This document shows positions 44,593 to 54,013 of a DNA stretch of 64,000 nucleotides, piece by piece. The notes beneath the pieces are model-generated. The model ran no database searches. It was not told the origin of the DNA and worked only from the letters and a program-made list of their open reading frames with translations. Source of the stretch: Phenylobacterium sp. (GTDB taxonomy: Bacteria > Pseudomonadota > Alphaproteobacteria > Caulobacterales > Caulobacteraceae); NCBI RefSeq assembly GCF_030680185.1, contig NZ_JAUXVZ010000056.1, forward strand, positions 1-64,000, read 5' to 3'. Made by a program: the position numbers and the translations under genes. Every line of letters begins with the position of its first letter. The stretch's first letter is position 1.

Positions 44593-45557
44593 TCACCCTG
44601 CAGTGGCTCTACATCTTCGCCGGCCTGACCTTCGCCGCCTTCTCGGTGCTCAGCATCGCCGACCCCGCCAATCCAAAGCGACTGGGCAACACCGCCTTCT
44701 GGGGGCTTCTGGCGGTCAGCTTCCTCTTCGGCTCCTACCTGTCCGACCTCGCCAACGGCCTGCTGGTCGTGGCCCTGGCAGTGATCGCGGGCTTCAAGCT
44801 GCTGGGTCAGGGCAAACCGGTCACAACCCCGCCCGAGGCGCGCCAGGCCAGCGCCGAACGGCGCGGCGACTGGCTGTTCGTGCCAGCCCTGTTGATCCCC
44901 ATCGTCGCCCTGCTGGGCGCTCTGGTGCTCGACAAGACCGTCATCTTCGGCGTCCCGCTGTTCGGCCCGGAACAGCCGACCCTGATCGCGCTCGGCCTCG
45001 GCGTGGTCGCCGGCCTGACCCTGGCCATGGTCTGGCTGAAGCCGCCGCTGCTGGCCCCGCTGCAGGAGGGCCGCCGACTGATGGATTCCGTCGGCTGGGC
45101 CGGCGTTCTGCCCCAGATGCTGGCGTCGCTGGGCGCGGTGTTCGTCATCGCCGGCGTCGGCGATCGCATCGGCGAGCTGTTCACCACCTATCTGCCGCTG
45201 GATCACCGGCTGCTGGCGGTGATCGCCTATTGCGTCGGCATGGCCGTGTTCACCTTCATCATGGGCAACGCCTTCGCCGCCTTCCCGGTGATGACTGCCG
45301 CCGTCGGCCTGCCCATCGTGGTGCTCCAGTTCGGCGGCAATCCGGCGATTGTCTGCGCCATCGGCATGCTGGCCGGCTTCTGCGGCACCCTGACCACGCC
45401 GATGGCGGCCAATTTCAACGTGGTGCCCGCCGCCCTGCTGGACCTGCCCGACCGCGAGGCCCCCTTCAACGGTGTCATCCGGGTGCAGATCCCGACCGCG
45501 GCCACCATCCTGATCGTCAACATCACCCTGATGTATTTCCTGGCCTTCCGGTTCTGA
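44589..45557 (+). CDS. DUF979 membrane protein, likely 5-oxoproline permease subunit
   Basis: The 322-aa product has about nine hydrophobic segments. The segment TFIMGNAFAAFPVMTAAVGL followed by PIVVLQFGGNPAIVCAIGM and GTLTTPMAANFN matches DUF979 as I remember it. With DUF969 it forms the probable transporter. The gene overlaps the previous one (ATGA) and the next one by one nucleotide, so translation is probably coupled. Confidence 0.82.
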   Translation: MITLQWLYIFAGLTFAAFSVLSIADPANPKRLGNTAFWGLLAVSFLFGSYLSDLANGLLVVALAVIAGFKLLGQGKPVTTPPEARQASAERRGDWLFVPALLIPIVALLGALVLDKTVIFGVPLFGPEQPTLIALGLGVVAGLTLAMVWLKPPLLAPLQEGRRLMDSVGWAGVLPQMLASLGAVFVIAGVGDRIGELFTTYLPLDHRLLAVIAYCVGMAVFTFIMGNAFAAFPVMTAAVGLPIVVLQFGGNPAIVCAIGMLAGFCGTLTTPMAANFNVVPAALLDLPDREAPFNGVIRVQIPTAATILIVNITLMYFLAFRF

Positions 45558-46603
45558 TGATGGCCCGTACGCTCGACGCCGCCACCGCCTCCCGTTTCGC
45601 CGCCGCCGCCCTCGGCCATGTGACGCGCGAATATCCCAACAAGATGGATCATGTCCTCGCGGGACCCGAGGACGTACAGGGCCCCCGTGCCCTGCACCCG
45701 ATCTTCTTCGGCAGCTACGACTGGCATTCCTGCGTCCATGGCTGGTGGACCCTGTTCACCCTCGTGCGGCTCTATCCGGACATGCCCGAGGCGGCCCGGA
45801 TCGCGGCATTGGCCGACGAGCTGTTCACTGCGGACAACGTCGCCGCCGAAACCGCCTATCTGGAGCGTCCGGGCAGCCGGGGATTCGAACGCCCCTATGG
45901 CTGGGCCTGGCTGTTGATGCTGGCGGCGGAAATGAACCGCCCCGACGCCGCAGCGGACGGGAGATGGTCAGCCGTAATCCGCCCGCTGGCCGCTGCCTTC
46001 GCCGAACGCTTCAAAGACTTCCTGCCGCTCGCGACCTATCCGGTCCGGGTCGGCACCCATTTCAACACCGCCTTCGCCCTGCGTCTGACCTCGGAGGCCG
46101 CCGGGGTTCTCCGCGACCACGATCTCGTTGGGCTCTGCGACGAGCGTGTTCTTGCCTGGTATCTCTCCGACCAGGACTGCCAGGCCTGGGAGCCGTCCCA
46201 GGACGAATTCCTGTCTCCCGCCCTGATGGAGGCCGCCGTGATGCAGCACATCCTGCCCTATGGCGAGTTTGCGGGCTGGTTGGACGGCTTCCTGCCCCGG
46301 CTGGCCCGGCGCGAGCCCGCCACCCTGTTCCAGCCCGCCAGCGTCAGCGACCGCTCCGACGGCAAGATCGCCCACCTCGACGGACTGAACCTGAGCCGGG
46401 CCTGGTGCTGGCGCGAGATCGCCGCGGCCCTGCCGGCCGACGACCCCCGCCGCCCGATCGCGCTTGAGGCCGCGGATGTTCACCTCGACGCGGCGCTGCC
46501 CCACGTCACCGGTGACTATATGGGCGAGCACTGGCTGGCCAGTTTCGCCCTGCTGGCGCTGCTGGCCTCCGACGGCTCTGTCCAGACCACGACTTGCGCC
46601 TGA
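45557..46603 (+). CDS. DUF2891 protein, unknown function in 5-oxoproline operon
   Basis: The 348-aa product has no export signal or membrane segment. Motifs include FFGSYDWHSCVHGWWTLFTL, GSRGFERPYGWAWLLML, RVGTHFNTAFALRLTSEA and DGLNLSRAWCWREIAAAL. The repeated helical pattern with conserved His, Asp and Trp suggests an alpha/alpha-toroid enzyme of the glycosidase or epimerase type. That is inference. The start overlaps the DUF979 stop by one base, so it belongs to the operon. Its reaction is unknown; a step on an oxoproline-derived or peptide-derived compound is plausible. Confidence 0.8.
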   Translation: MMARTLDAATASRFAAAALGHVTREYPNKMDHVLAGPEDVQGPRALHPIFFGSYDWHSCVHGWWTLFTLVRLYPDMPEAARIAALADELFTADNVAAETAYLERPGSRGFERPYGWAWLLMLAAEMNRPDAAADGRWSAVIRPLAAAFAERFKDFLPLATYPVRVGTHFNTAFALRLTSEAAGVLRDHDLVGLCDERVLAWYLSDQDCQAWEPSQDEFLSPALMEAAVMQHILPYGEFAGWLDGFLPRLARREPATLFQPASVSDRSDGKIAHLDGLNLSRAWCWREIAAALPADDPRRPIALEAADVHLDAALPHVTGDYMGEHWLASFALLALLASDGSVQTTTCA

Positions 46604-46642
46604 CGCCCGACGCCAGCATAAGGGCGACCCGTCATCGCGGAC

Positions 46643-46718
46643 GCCGGTTTAGCTCAGTTGGTAGAGCGCCAGTTTTGTAAACTGGATGTCGCGGGTTCGA
46701 ATCCTGCAACCGGCACCA
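46643..46718 (+). tRNA. tRNA-Thr (anticodon TGT)
   Basis: The 76-nt gene has acceptor stem GCCGGTT/AACCGGC with encoded CCA (46716-46718). The anticodon stem CCAGT/ACTGG encloses TGT (46676-46678), which reads ACA. It lies between the DUF2891 gene and feoB, with 10 nt to the feoB stop on the other strand. Confidence 0.96.
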
Positions 46719-46728
46719 GCGCCCGCGG

Positions 46729-48600
46729 TCAGCCCCCGCCGAGCGCGACAGCGACCCGATACACGACGAAGGCCGCCAGATAGGCCAGGGCGAACATGTA
46801 GACGACCATCACCCACATCCATTTCCACGAGTTCAGCTCGCGCTTGACCACGCCCAGGGTCGCCACGCACTGCGGTGCGAAGACGTACCAGGCGAGGAAG
46901 GCCAGACCGGTCGCCAGCGACCACTGGGCGGCCAGGGTCGCGCCGAGCAGGCTGGTCGCGCTCTCGGGATCGGCGACGGCATAGACCGTACCCAGCGCCG
47001 CCACCGCGACCTCCCGGGCCGCCATGCCCGGCACCAGGGCGATGACCATCTGCCAGTTGAAGCCGATGGGGGCGAAGATCGGCTCCAGGGCGTGGCCGAT
47101 CATGCCCGCGAAACTGTAATCGATGGCCGGAAGGGTCGCGCCTTCCGGAGGATAGGGGAAGGTCGCCAGCGCCCAGACGATGACCATCAGCGGCAGGATG
47201 ATCCGTCCCGCCCGCTCGAGGAAGATCCGAGCCCGGACCCACAGATTGAACAGCACGCTCATCGGGTCCGGAGCCTTGTAGGCCGGAAGTTCCATCATGA
47301 AGGGTTCGACCGCCCCCCTCCAGAACACCCTGCGAATGACGAAGGACACCGCCAGGGCGCTGATGATGCCTGCGGCGTAGAGACCGAACATCACCAGCCC
47401 CTGCAGGCTGGCGAAGCCCCAGACCGTCTGGTTCGGAATGAAGGCCGCAATGATCAGGGTGTAGACCGGAATCCGCGCCGAACAGGTCATCAGCGGGGCC
47501 ACCATGATTGTGGTCAGGCGGTCGCGCTTGGAATCGATCACCCGCGCCGCCATAATTCCCGGGATGGCGCAGGCAAAGCTGCTGAGCAGGGGGATGAAGG
47601 CCCGTCCGTGCAGGCCAGCGCCGCCCATGATCTTGTCCATCAGGAACGCGGCCCGCGCCATATAGCCGAAGTCCTCCAGCATCAGGATGAACAGGAACAG
47701 GATCAGGATCTGCGGCAGGAAGACCAGTACGCTACCGACACCGGATATCAGGCCGTCGACGATCAGACTCTGCCAGATGCCGTCGGGCATCACCGCCGCC
47801 ACCCAGCCGCCCAGCATGCCGAGGCTGGCCTCGATTCCGTCCATGAAGGGCGTGGCCCAGGAGAAGACGGCCTGGAACATGACGAACAGCAGCGCCATCA
47901 GGATCAACAGTCCGCCGACCGGGTGCAGCAGGATGGAGTCGATCCGCCCCGTCAGGGTGTCGGGCCGTTCCGGCGGGCGGACGCAGGCCTTCATGATCCG
48001 CTCGGACTCGCGCGCCGCGCCGCGAAGAGCTTCGGCGTCCGGCACCGTCCAGGCATTTTCGCCGGTGGTGTCAAGGGCACCTGCCGCCGTGTCGATAGCA
48101 GCGATCAGGTCGTCGATTCCGCGCCGGCGCGTCGCCGTTGTCGGCACGATCGGCAGGCCCAGTTCGGCAGACAGTCGTTCCAGATCGATCCGGAGGCCCT
48201 GACGCTGGGCGATGTCATACATGTTGAGGGCCAGCACCATCGGGCGGCCGACAGCCTTCAACTCCAGCACCAGCCGCAGCACCAGCCGCAGATTGGTGGC
48301 GTCCGCCACCACGGCGATCACGTCCGGCGTTTCCTCGCCGGCCAGCTTGCCCAATACCGCGTCGCGGGTGACTTCCTCGTCCGGGCTGCGGGCGCGCAGG
48401 GAATAGGTTCCGGGCAGGTCCAGCACCGACATCGCCCGGCCCGTCGACGAACGTATTTGGCCTTCCTTCCGCTCGACCGTAACGCCGGCGTAGTTGGCGA
48501 CCTTCTGGTGGGCACCGGTCAGTGCGTTGAACAGGGCGGTCTTGCCGCTGTTCGGATTGCCGACGAGCGCGATCCGCGCGCTCCGCACCGCCATATCCAT
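46729..48600 (-). CDS. feoB: Ferrous iron transporter FeoB
   Basis: The 623-aa product begins with a small GTPase domain: G1 GNPNSGKT (14-21), G3 DLPG (61-64) and G4 NMYD (126-129). Two Gate-type membrane cores follow, with conserved RAAFLMDKIMGGAGLHGRAF and LLSSFACAIPGIMAAR. It imports Fe(II) across the inner membrane. At 623 aa it is shorter than E. coli FeoB (773 aa), but the family varies. Its ATG overlaps the feoA stop (ATGA). No feoC is present. Confidence 0.95.
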   Translation of the reverse strand: MDMAVRSARIALVGNPNSGKTALFNALTGAHQKVANYAGVTVERKEGQIRSSTGRAMSVLDLPGTYSLRARSPDEEVTRDAVLGKLAGEETPDVIAVVADATNLRLVLRLVLELKAVGRPMVLALNMYDIAQRQGLRIDLERLSAELGLPIVPTTATRRRGIDDLIAAIDTAAGALDTTGENAWTVPDAEALRGAARESERIMKACVRPPERPDTLTGRIDSILLHPVGGLLILMALLFVMFQAVFSWATPFMDGIEASLGMLGGWVAAVMPDGIWQSLIVDGLISGVGSVLVFLPQILILFLFILMLEDFGYMARAAFLMDKIMGGAGLHGRAFIPLLSSFACAIPGIMAARVIDSKRDRLTTIMVAPLMTCSARIPVYTLIIAAFIPNQTVWGFASLQGLVMFGLYAAGIISALAVSFVIRRVFWRGAVEPFMMELPAYKAPDPMSVLFNLWVRARIFLERAGRIILPLMVIVWALATFPYPPEGATLPAIDYSFAGMIGHALEPIFAPIGFNWQMVIALVPGMAAREVAVAALGTVYAVADPESATSLLGATLAAQWSLATGLAFLAWYVFAPQCVATLGVVKRELNSWKWMWVMVVYMFALAYLAAFVVYRVAVALGGG

Positions 48601-48908
48601 CAGGCGGCGACCTCTTCTGTCACGAACTGGGCTTCGGCAGCCCGGATCGGCTCGAATCTGACGGTCAGGCTGGCGGCCTCATGGCGACGCAGCGCAACCC
48701 GCATGTCGTCGACCTTCATCGCGATGGGATCGCGGCCAAACAGGCCTTCATGGAGCAACTCGACCCGTGCCCCCTCGACAAAGCCCAACTCCAGCAGACG
48801 TCGCTCCAGCTCCATCGCGTGCTCATCATGGTGGCAGTGATCGCCGACCTGGACGATGACACCATGATCGCCCTGTCGGGCCTGGCTGAGTTTGCGGGTA
48901 TCGGACAT
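48600..48908 (-). CDS. feoA: FeoA iron-transport protein
   Basis: From the ATG at 48908 the product is 102 aa with the SH3-like FeoA fold: LERRLLELGFVEGARVELLH then GLFGRDPIAMKVDDMRVALR. FeoA supports FeoB function. Codons upstream of 48908 are open to 48974 but start with no family match. An 11-bp CTGAT-T-ATCAG palindrome lies 42 nt upstream (48951-48961) and may bind Fur or a related regulator. Confidence 0.92.
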   Translation of the reverse strand: MSDTRKLSQARQGDHGVIVQVGDHCHHDEHAMELERRLLELGFVEGARVELLHEGLFGRDPIAMKVDDMRVALRRHEAASLTVRFEPIRAAEAQFVTEEVAA

Positions 48909-48950
48909 GAAGCTCGTGAACATTCGGTGCGGGCAATCCGCTTGTTGACA

Positions 48951-48961
48951 CTGATTATCAG
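48951..48961 (-). promoter_or_regulatory. Candidate Fur-type operator for feoAB
   Basis: CTGAT-T-ATCAG is a perfect 5+1+5 palindrome in the divergent feoA/cytochrome spacer. It resembles half of a Fur box (ATAATCAT-like), but only partly. Iron control of feoAB is expected for this family; the site itself is inferred. Confidence 0.4.
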
Positions 48962-49057
48962 GTGCGACTGGCATTCGTCCAGTCCGACATCTCGCCGCAG
49001 ACGGTTGCCCGTTGTCATGGTTGGGCTATCACAGGCCCACACCTCCGGAGACCGCCG

Positions 49058-49549
49058 ATGCGCCGCCCTGCCCTGATCGTCCTCGCCGCCGTCGCCTTGG
49101 CCGGCTGTAGCCAGGAACAGGGTTCGGATGCGAGCGTGCCCGCCGCCCCGGCCAGGCCCGCGCCAACCGCGGAAGAAAAGGTGGCGCTGCTGACAGGCCT
49201 GCCCGCGCCCTGGAATGCAGGCGATCTCGACAACGGCCGTCGCGCCTTCGCGCGTTGCCGGTCATGCCACACCATCACCGAGGGCGGACCGAACATGACC
49301 GGCCCCAACCTCTACGGCGTATTCGGACGTGAGGTGGGCATCCACCCCGGCTTCAACTATTCGTCCGCGATGGCGGAGGCGGACTTCATCTGGGACGGGG
49401 AGCGGCTGGACCACTGGCTGGAGAACCCGCGCACCTTCCTGCGGGGCACCAAGATGAGCTTCGCGGGCATCCCCGATCCGGAGGACCGCCGCGACGTGAT
49501 CGCCTTCCTCAAGGTCGAGACCGGCTACACGCCGCCGCCGCAGCCCTGA
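49058..49549 (+). CDS. Cytochrome c lipoprotein (class I)
   Basis: The 163-aa product has a lipoprotein signal with lipobox LAGC (Cys17). The haem motif is CRSCH (67-71) and the distal ligand is Met133 in GTKMSFAG. It should be a single-haem electron carrier anchored in the envelope. The start is the ATG preceded by CCGGAG. It is divergent from feoA and convergent with the RND permease gene, whose stop is 4 nt away. Redox partner is unknown. Confidence 0.9.
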   Translation: MRRPALIVLAAVALAGCSQEQGSDASVPAAPARPAPTAEEKVALLTGLPAPWNAGDLDNGRRAFARCRSCHTITEGGPNMTGPNLYGVFGREVGIHPGFNYSSAMAEADFIWDGERLDHWLENPRTFLRGTKMSFAGIPDPEDRRDVIAFLKVETGYTPPPQP

Positions 49550-49552
49550 GGC

Positions 49553-52500
49553 CTATTCCACCGCCGGAATGGGGGCATGGGCGGTGCGTTCCTGCGCCTC
49601 CCATTCCTCGATCTTGCGGGCGGTGTAATCGGGCGACTTGGTGAAGCGCGCCAGGGCCCCGTAGATCACCGGCACCACGAACAGGGTCAGCAGGGTCGCG
49701 AACATCGCTCCGGCAAAGATCACCACACCGATGGTCTGTCGGCTGCCGGCCCCCGCCCCCTGCCACAGCACCAGCGGCAGGGCACCGAAGGCGGTGGCGA
49801 TCGAGGTCATGATGATCGGGCGCAGGCGCAGCGTCGAGGACTCGATGATGGCGTCATGGATCGATCGACCCTGATCGCGGAGCTGATTGGCGAATTCGAC
49901 GATCAGGATGCCGTTCTTGGCCGCCACGCCGATCAGGATGATCAGTCCGATCTGGCTGTAGATGTTGAGGCTTGAGCCCGCCATCACCAGCCCGAACAGG
50001 CCCCCGGCCGCGGCGAGGGGCACGGTCAGCATGATCACCGCCGGAGTGATCCAGCTTTCAAACTGGGCAGCCAGCACCAGGAAGACCAGCAGCAAGGCCA
50101 GGCCGAAGGCTGCCGCGACGGCACCGCCGGCTTCCTGTTGGTCCCGCGCGGCCCCGCCCCATTCGGTATTGACCACACCCTGCGGCTGCTCCTGCGACAC
50201 TTCCGTCAGGAACCGGGTGGCATCGGCGATGGTCATGCCGGGATTCAGGTCAGCGCTGAGAGTGATGGCCCGCTGGCGGTCGAGACGCCGCCGGTCAGGT
50301 GTGTCACCCGAGGTCTGGGTCGTGACCACCGCGGACAGGGGCACGAGTTGCCCGCTGCCGGTCGGCACATAAAGGGCCTCGAGGTCCGCCACTGTGCGGC
50401 GGTTCTCGCGTTCAGTCTGGAGGATGACGTCATACTCCTGGCCCCCGCGCAGATAGGTGGTCGCCCGCCGAGAGCCGAACATGGTCTCCAGCGTCCGCCC
50501 GATCGACTGGGCCGAAACGCCGAGCGCGGCCGCCTTTTCCGGATCCACATCGACCAGCAAACGGGGAGAGTTGGGTTCATAGTTCAGGCGCGGGCGGGAA
50601 AAGCCCGGGTTCTCGAGCGAGCGCGCCAGCACCGGCTGCAGCCAGCGGAAGATGTCCTCATATTCGCCACCGGTGACCACCATTTCGACCGCGTTGGAAT
50701 TGCCGCCGCCGCGTTGGAAGGCCCCCGGCACCGAGGCGTTGACCTGGGCGTCTGTCTGGCTCCTGAGACGCCGGTTCAACTCCTGGGATATCTCATCGGC
50801 GGCCCGGTCCCGCTTGGACCAGTCGGCGAGAATCAGGACGGCGTTGCCCGAGTTGAAACTGCCACCCCCGAAGCCCGGCGCGGACACCAGATAGCTGTCG
50901 ACCTCGCCGCTGGCCTTGTACTCGGCCAGAATGGGTTCGAGCCCCAGCATGACCCTGCGCGTAGTGTCGAAGCCCGCCCCTTCAGGTCCCTGGACCCGGA
51001 CCGAGACCCGGCCCCGGTCTTCCGGGGGCACCAGTTCGTTGGGCAGGGTGAGGTACATGCCGGCGGCACCACCCGCGACCAGCAGGATCAGGCCCGCGAC
51101 GCCCGCGACCGCGATCCGCCGGCCCAGCAGCGCCTGAAGGGAGTTGGCGTAGGAGTTCTTCAGCGCGTCCATGGCCCGGTCGACCTTGCGCGCCAGCCAG
51201 CCACTACCCGAGGCGGGTCTCAGAATGCGGGACGCCAGCATCGGCGACAGGCTGAGAGCGAGGAAGGCCGAAAAGGCCACCGCCGCGGCGATCGCCGCCG
51301 CCAGTTCGACAAACAGCCGACCGACATAGCCGGGCAGGAACAGCAGCGGCGCGAACACCGCCAGCAGAACGATGGTTGTGGCCACCACGGCGAAGAAGAC
51401 CTGACGCGCACCGCGTTCGGCGGCCACGAGCGGCGGCTCGCCATGGTCGATGCGGCGTTGGATATTCTCGGTCACCACGATGGCGTCGTCGACCACCAGT
51501 CCGATGGCCAGCACCATGGCCAGCAGGGTCAGGAGGTTCAGGGAAAAGCCCAGCGGTGCGAGCACGATAAAGGTCGACAGCAGGCAGATCGGAGCCACGA
51601 CGGTGGGAATGAAGGCCGCGCGCATACTGCCGAGGAAGACGAAATTGACCAGAGCGACCAGCACCAGCGAGATGCCGATGGTGATCCACACCTCATCGAT
51701 GGCGTGCGAGGTGAAGACCGAGTTGTCCGACCCCACCACCAGTTCCGCGCCCTCGGGCAGGTTGGGCTGGATGGACTTCAGAAGTTCGGTGACGCCCGCG
51801 GAAATGGCCAGGTCATTGGATTGGGCCTGACGGGTGACGGCCAGGCCGATCTGGTCGAGGCCATTGCCCCGGAACAGCCGGCGATCCTCTTCAGGGGCTT
51901 CAACCACCCTGGCGATATCGCCGAGCCGGGTGACATAGGCCCCCTGTCCCTGGATCGCCCCCGACGCGCCACTGGGCAGGCCGACACTGCCCGTCGCGCC
52001 GGCCGTCACGGTCGGGGCAGAGCCGCGCGTCCCGATCGGCAACCGCCGGAAGTCCTCGGCAAAGGCGTAGTTCCGCGCCACGCGCACGGTGTAATTCTTC
52101 TCGCCCGATTCCAGCTGGCCGGCCGGAAGCTCGACGTTCTGGCTGGTCAGGGCGGTTTCAACGTCGGTGACCGTCAGTCCGCGCGCGGCCAGCGCCGCCG
52201 GGTCGAGCCAGATGCGCATCGAATAGCGCTGCTCGCCATAGATCTGCACCTGGGCCACCCCCGGCACCGTGGCCAGGCGGTCGATCAGATAGCGATCGGC
52301 GTAGTCGGTCAGCTCCAGCCGGTTCAGCTTCGACGAGCGCAGGAACAGGATCATGATCGGTTGGCTGTTGGTGTCCGCCTTGGCCACCTCCGGCGGATTG
52401 GCCTGGTTCGGCAGCCGGCCGACCACCCGCGAGACCCGGTCGCGCACGTCATTGGCGGCGTCGTCGATGTTGCGGCCCAGCGAAAACTCGATCGAGACGT

Positions 52501-52768
52501 TGGAGCGTCCGTCCCGGCTGGTCGAATTGATGCGTTCCACGCCCTGGATGCCGGCGATCTGCTGCTCGATCGGCTCGGTGATCCGGCTCTCGATCACCTC
52601 GGCCGATGCCCCGGCATAGCTGGTATTCACCGACACGATGGGCGGATCGACGTCCGGCAGTTCGCGCACGGGCAGGAAGAAGAACGCCGCGGCTCCGATG
52701 ACGCACAGGGCGATGGCGGCCACCGCGGCGAAAACCGGGCGGCGGACGGCCAGATCGGAGAGCATCAT
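49553..52768 (-). CDS. RND efflux permease (HAE-1 type)
   Basis: The 1071-aa product has the RND layout of two repeats of six helices with large periplasmic loops. Near residue 430 the proton-relay pair is seen in LAIGLVVDDAIVVTENIQRR. The N-terminus MMLSDLAVRRPVFAAVAAIA is typical. It should pump hydrophobic toxic compounds with the MFP encoded upstream; a TolC-like outer channel is not in the window. Start overlaps the MFP stop (ATGA). The substrate is unknown. Confidence 0.93.
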   Translation of the reverse strand: MMLSDLAVRRPVFAAVAAIALCVIGAAAFFFLPVRELPDVDPPIVSVNTSYAGASAEVIESRITEPIEQQIAGIQGVERINSTSRDGRSNVSIEFSLGRNIDDAANDVRDRVSRVVGRLPNQANPPEVAKADTNSQPIMILFLRSSKLNRLELTDYADRYLIDRLATVPGVAQVQIYGEQRYSMRIWLDPAALAARGLTVTDVETALTSQNVELPAGQLESGEKNYTVRVARNYAFAEDFRRLPIGTRGSAPTVTAGATGSVGLPSGASGAIQGQGAYVTRLGDIARVVEAPEEDRRLFRGNGLDQIGLAVTRQAQSNDLAISAGVTELLKSIQPNLPEGAELVVGSDNSVFTSHAIDEVWITIGISLVLVALVNFVFLGSMRAAFIPTVVAPICLLSTFIVLAPLGFSLNLLTLLAMVLAIGLVVDDAIVVTENIQRRIDHGEPPLVAAERGARQVFFAVVATTIVLLAVFAPLLFLPGYVGRLFVELAAAIAAAVAFSAFLALSLSPMLASRILRPASGSGWLARKVDRAMDALKNSYANSLQALLGRRIAVAGVAGLILLVAGGAAGMYLTLPNELVPPEDRGRVSVRVQGPEGAGFDTTRRVMLGLEPILAEYKASGEVDSYLVSAPGFGGGSFNSGNAVLILADWSKRDRAADEISQELNRRLRSQTDAQVNASVPGAFQRGGGNSNAVEMVVTGGEYEDIFRWLQPVLARSLENPGFSRPRLNYEPNSPRLLVDVDPEKAAALGVSAQSIGRTLETMFGSRRATTYLRGGQEYDVILQTERENRRTVADLEALYVPTGSGQLVPLSAVVTTQTSGDTPDRRRLDRQRAITLSADLNPGMTIADATRFLTEVSQEQPQGVVNTEWGGAARDQQEAGGAVAAAFGLALLLVFLVLAAQFESWITPAVIMLTVPLAAAGGLFGLVMAGSSLNIYSQIGLIILIGVAAKNGILIVEFANQLRDQGRSIHDAIIESSTLRLRPIIMTSIATAFGALPLVLWQGAGAGSRQTIGVVIFAGAMFATLLTLFVVPVIYGALARFTKSPDYTARKIEEWEAQERTAHAPIPAVE

Positions 52769-53889
52769 CGAGCGGCGCTCTTGGCCGCGGCGGGCGGACC
52801 GCGACCGGCCACCGTGACCGGCGCGCCGGGCTGGATCCGGTTCAGCCCCGACCCGACGACCCGGTCTCCGGCGGCGAGGCCGGAAAGGATTTCGACATAG
52901 CCGCCCTCGACCGCGCCGGTCTCGACCTCGACGCGCTGCGCCGTCGTGCCGCGCGCGCCCGCGGCGATTCGATAGACGAAGGCACCCTGTCCTTCATACT
53001 GGACCGCACCCTCGGGTGCCGCGGGGGCCGTTCTCACGCCCTGCTGGATGGCCACGCGGATCGCCATGCCCGGCCGGATGCGCGCGCCGGGGTTGGGGAT
53101 TTCGGCCCGTGCCGTCACCGAACGGGTCTGTTCGTTCACGCGGGTGTCGATCAGGGCGATGCGGCCGGGGAAGGTCGTGTCGCCATAGGCTTCGATCCGG
53201 CCCGAGATCGGCGTCCCGACCCGCAGCACCCCGAGGTACCGTTCCGGCACCGGAAAATCGACGCGGACGACATCAATGTCGTCGAGCGTGGTGATGACGC
53301 CGCCCGGACTGACCAGGGTGCCGGCCGTCACCGTGCTGAGCCCCAGTACGCCGGCAAAGGGGGCCCGGATCAACCGGTCGCCGCGCCGGGCCTCGGCCGC
53401 GGACAGCTGGGCCTGGGCGCTCTCAAGTCCGGTCAGGGCATCCTCAGCGCTCACCCGGGGCGCGATGCCGCGTTCGGCCAGGGCACTGAATCGGTCGTAC
53501 TGGCGCTGGGCCTGGGCCACCTGGGCGCGGGCCTGGATAATCCCGGCGTCCTCCTCGCGCGCCTGCAGCTCGACGAGGGGAGCTCCCGCCCGGACGCGCT
53601 GGCCGTCGGTGAACAGGACCCGAGTGATCAGCTCGCTGGTGGAGGAGGTGATATTGACCGAGCGGCGGCCACGCGCGACGCCCAGCACCCGGATCTCGTC
53701 GGTGAAGGAGCGAACACCGATCACCGCTTCCGAGACCGTCTGTCCGCGCCCTCCGCCGGGCCCGCCCCGTCCGCCCGGACCGTCGCCGGCCTTCTCGTCA
53801 CCGGCGAAGGCCACCCTCAGGACGACGGCCACAATCATCAGCCCCAGCAAGACTGCAGCGGCGACGATAAAGAAGTGGCGTTTGATCAC
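52765..53889 (-). CDS. RND membrane fusion protein
   Basis: The 374-aa product has an N-terminal membrane anchor (HFFIVAAAVLLGLMIVAVVL), then a Gly-rich linker (GDGPGGRGGPGGGRGQ). The lipoyl and coiled-coil region (LVELQAREEDAGIIQARAQVAQAQ-type pattern) follows, then beta-barrel segments. It links the RND pump to an outer channel. Its gene is first in the efflux operon and overlaps the permease gene by 4 nt. Confidence 0.92.
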   Translation of the reverse strand: MIKRHFFIVAAAVLLGLMIVAVVLRVAFAGDEKAGDGPGGRGGPGGGRGQTVSEAVIGVRSFTDEIRVLGVARGRRSVNITSSTSELITRVLFTDGQRVRAGAPLVELQAREEDAGIIQARAQVAQAQRQYDRFSALAERGIAPRVSAEDALTGLESAQAQLSAAEARRGDRLIRAPFAGVLGLSTVTAGTLVSPGGVITTLDDIDVVRVDFPVPERYLGVLRVGTPISGRIEAYGDTTFPGRIALIDTRVNEQTRSVTARAEIPNPGARIRPGMAIRVAIQQGVRTAPAAPEGAVQYEGQGAFVYRIAAGARGTTAQRVEVETGAVEGGYVEILSGLAAGDRVVGSGLNRIQPGAPVTVAGRGPPAAAKSAAR

Positions 53890-54013
53890 GCGGCAGGCTC
53901 TCTGGAGATTGAACGAGCCGACTTAGCGGCTCTCGCCGTCGACGCAATCAAAGTTCATGTAACGGATGCTGTTTCCCTTTCCGTCGCCGGAAAGGCGTTC
54001 TGAAAGGCCGCGC

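Noticed and set aside
53976..53995. CCTTTCCG/CGGAAAGG hairpin downstream of the barrel gene
   Set aside because: An 8-bp stem without a T tract on either strand; too weak to call a terminator.
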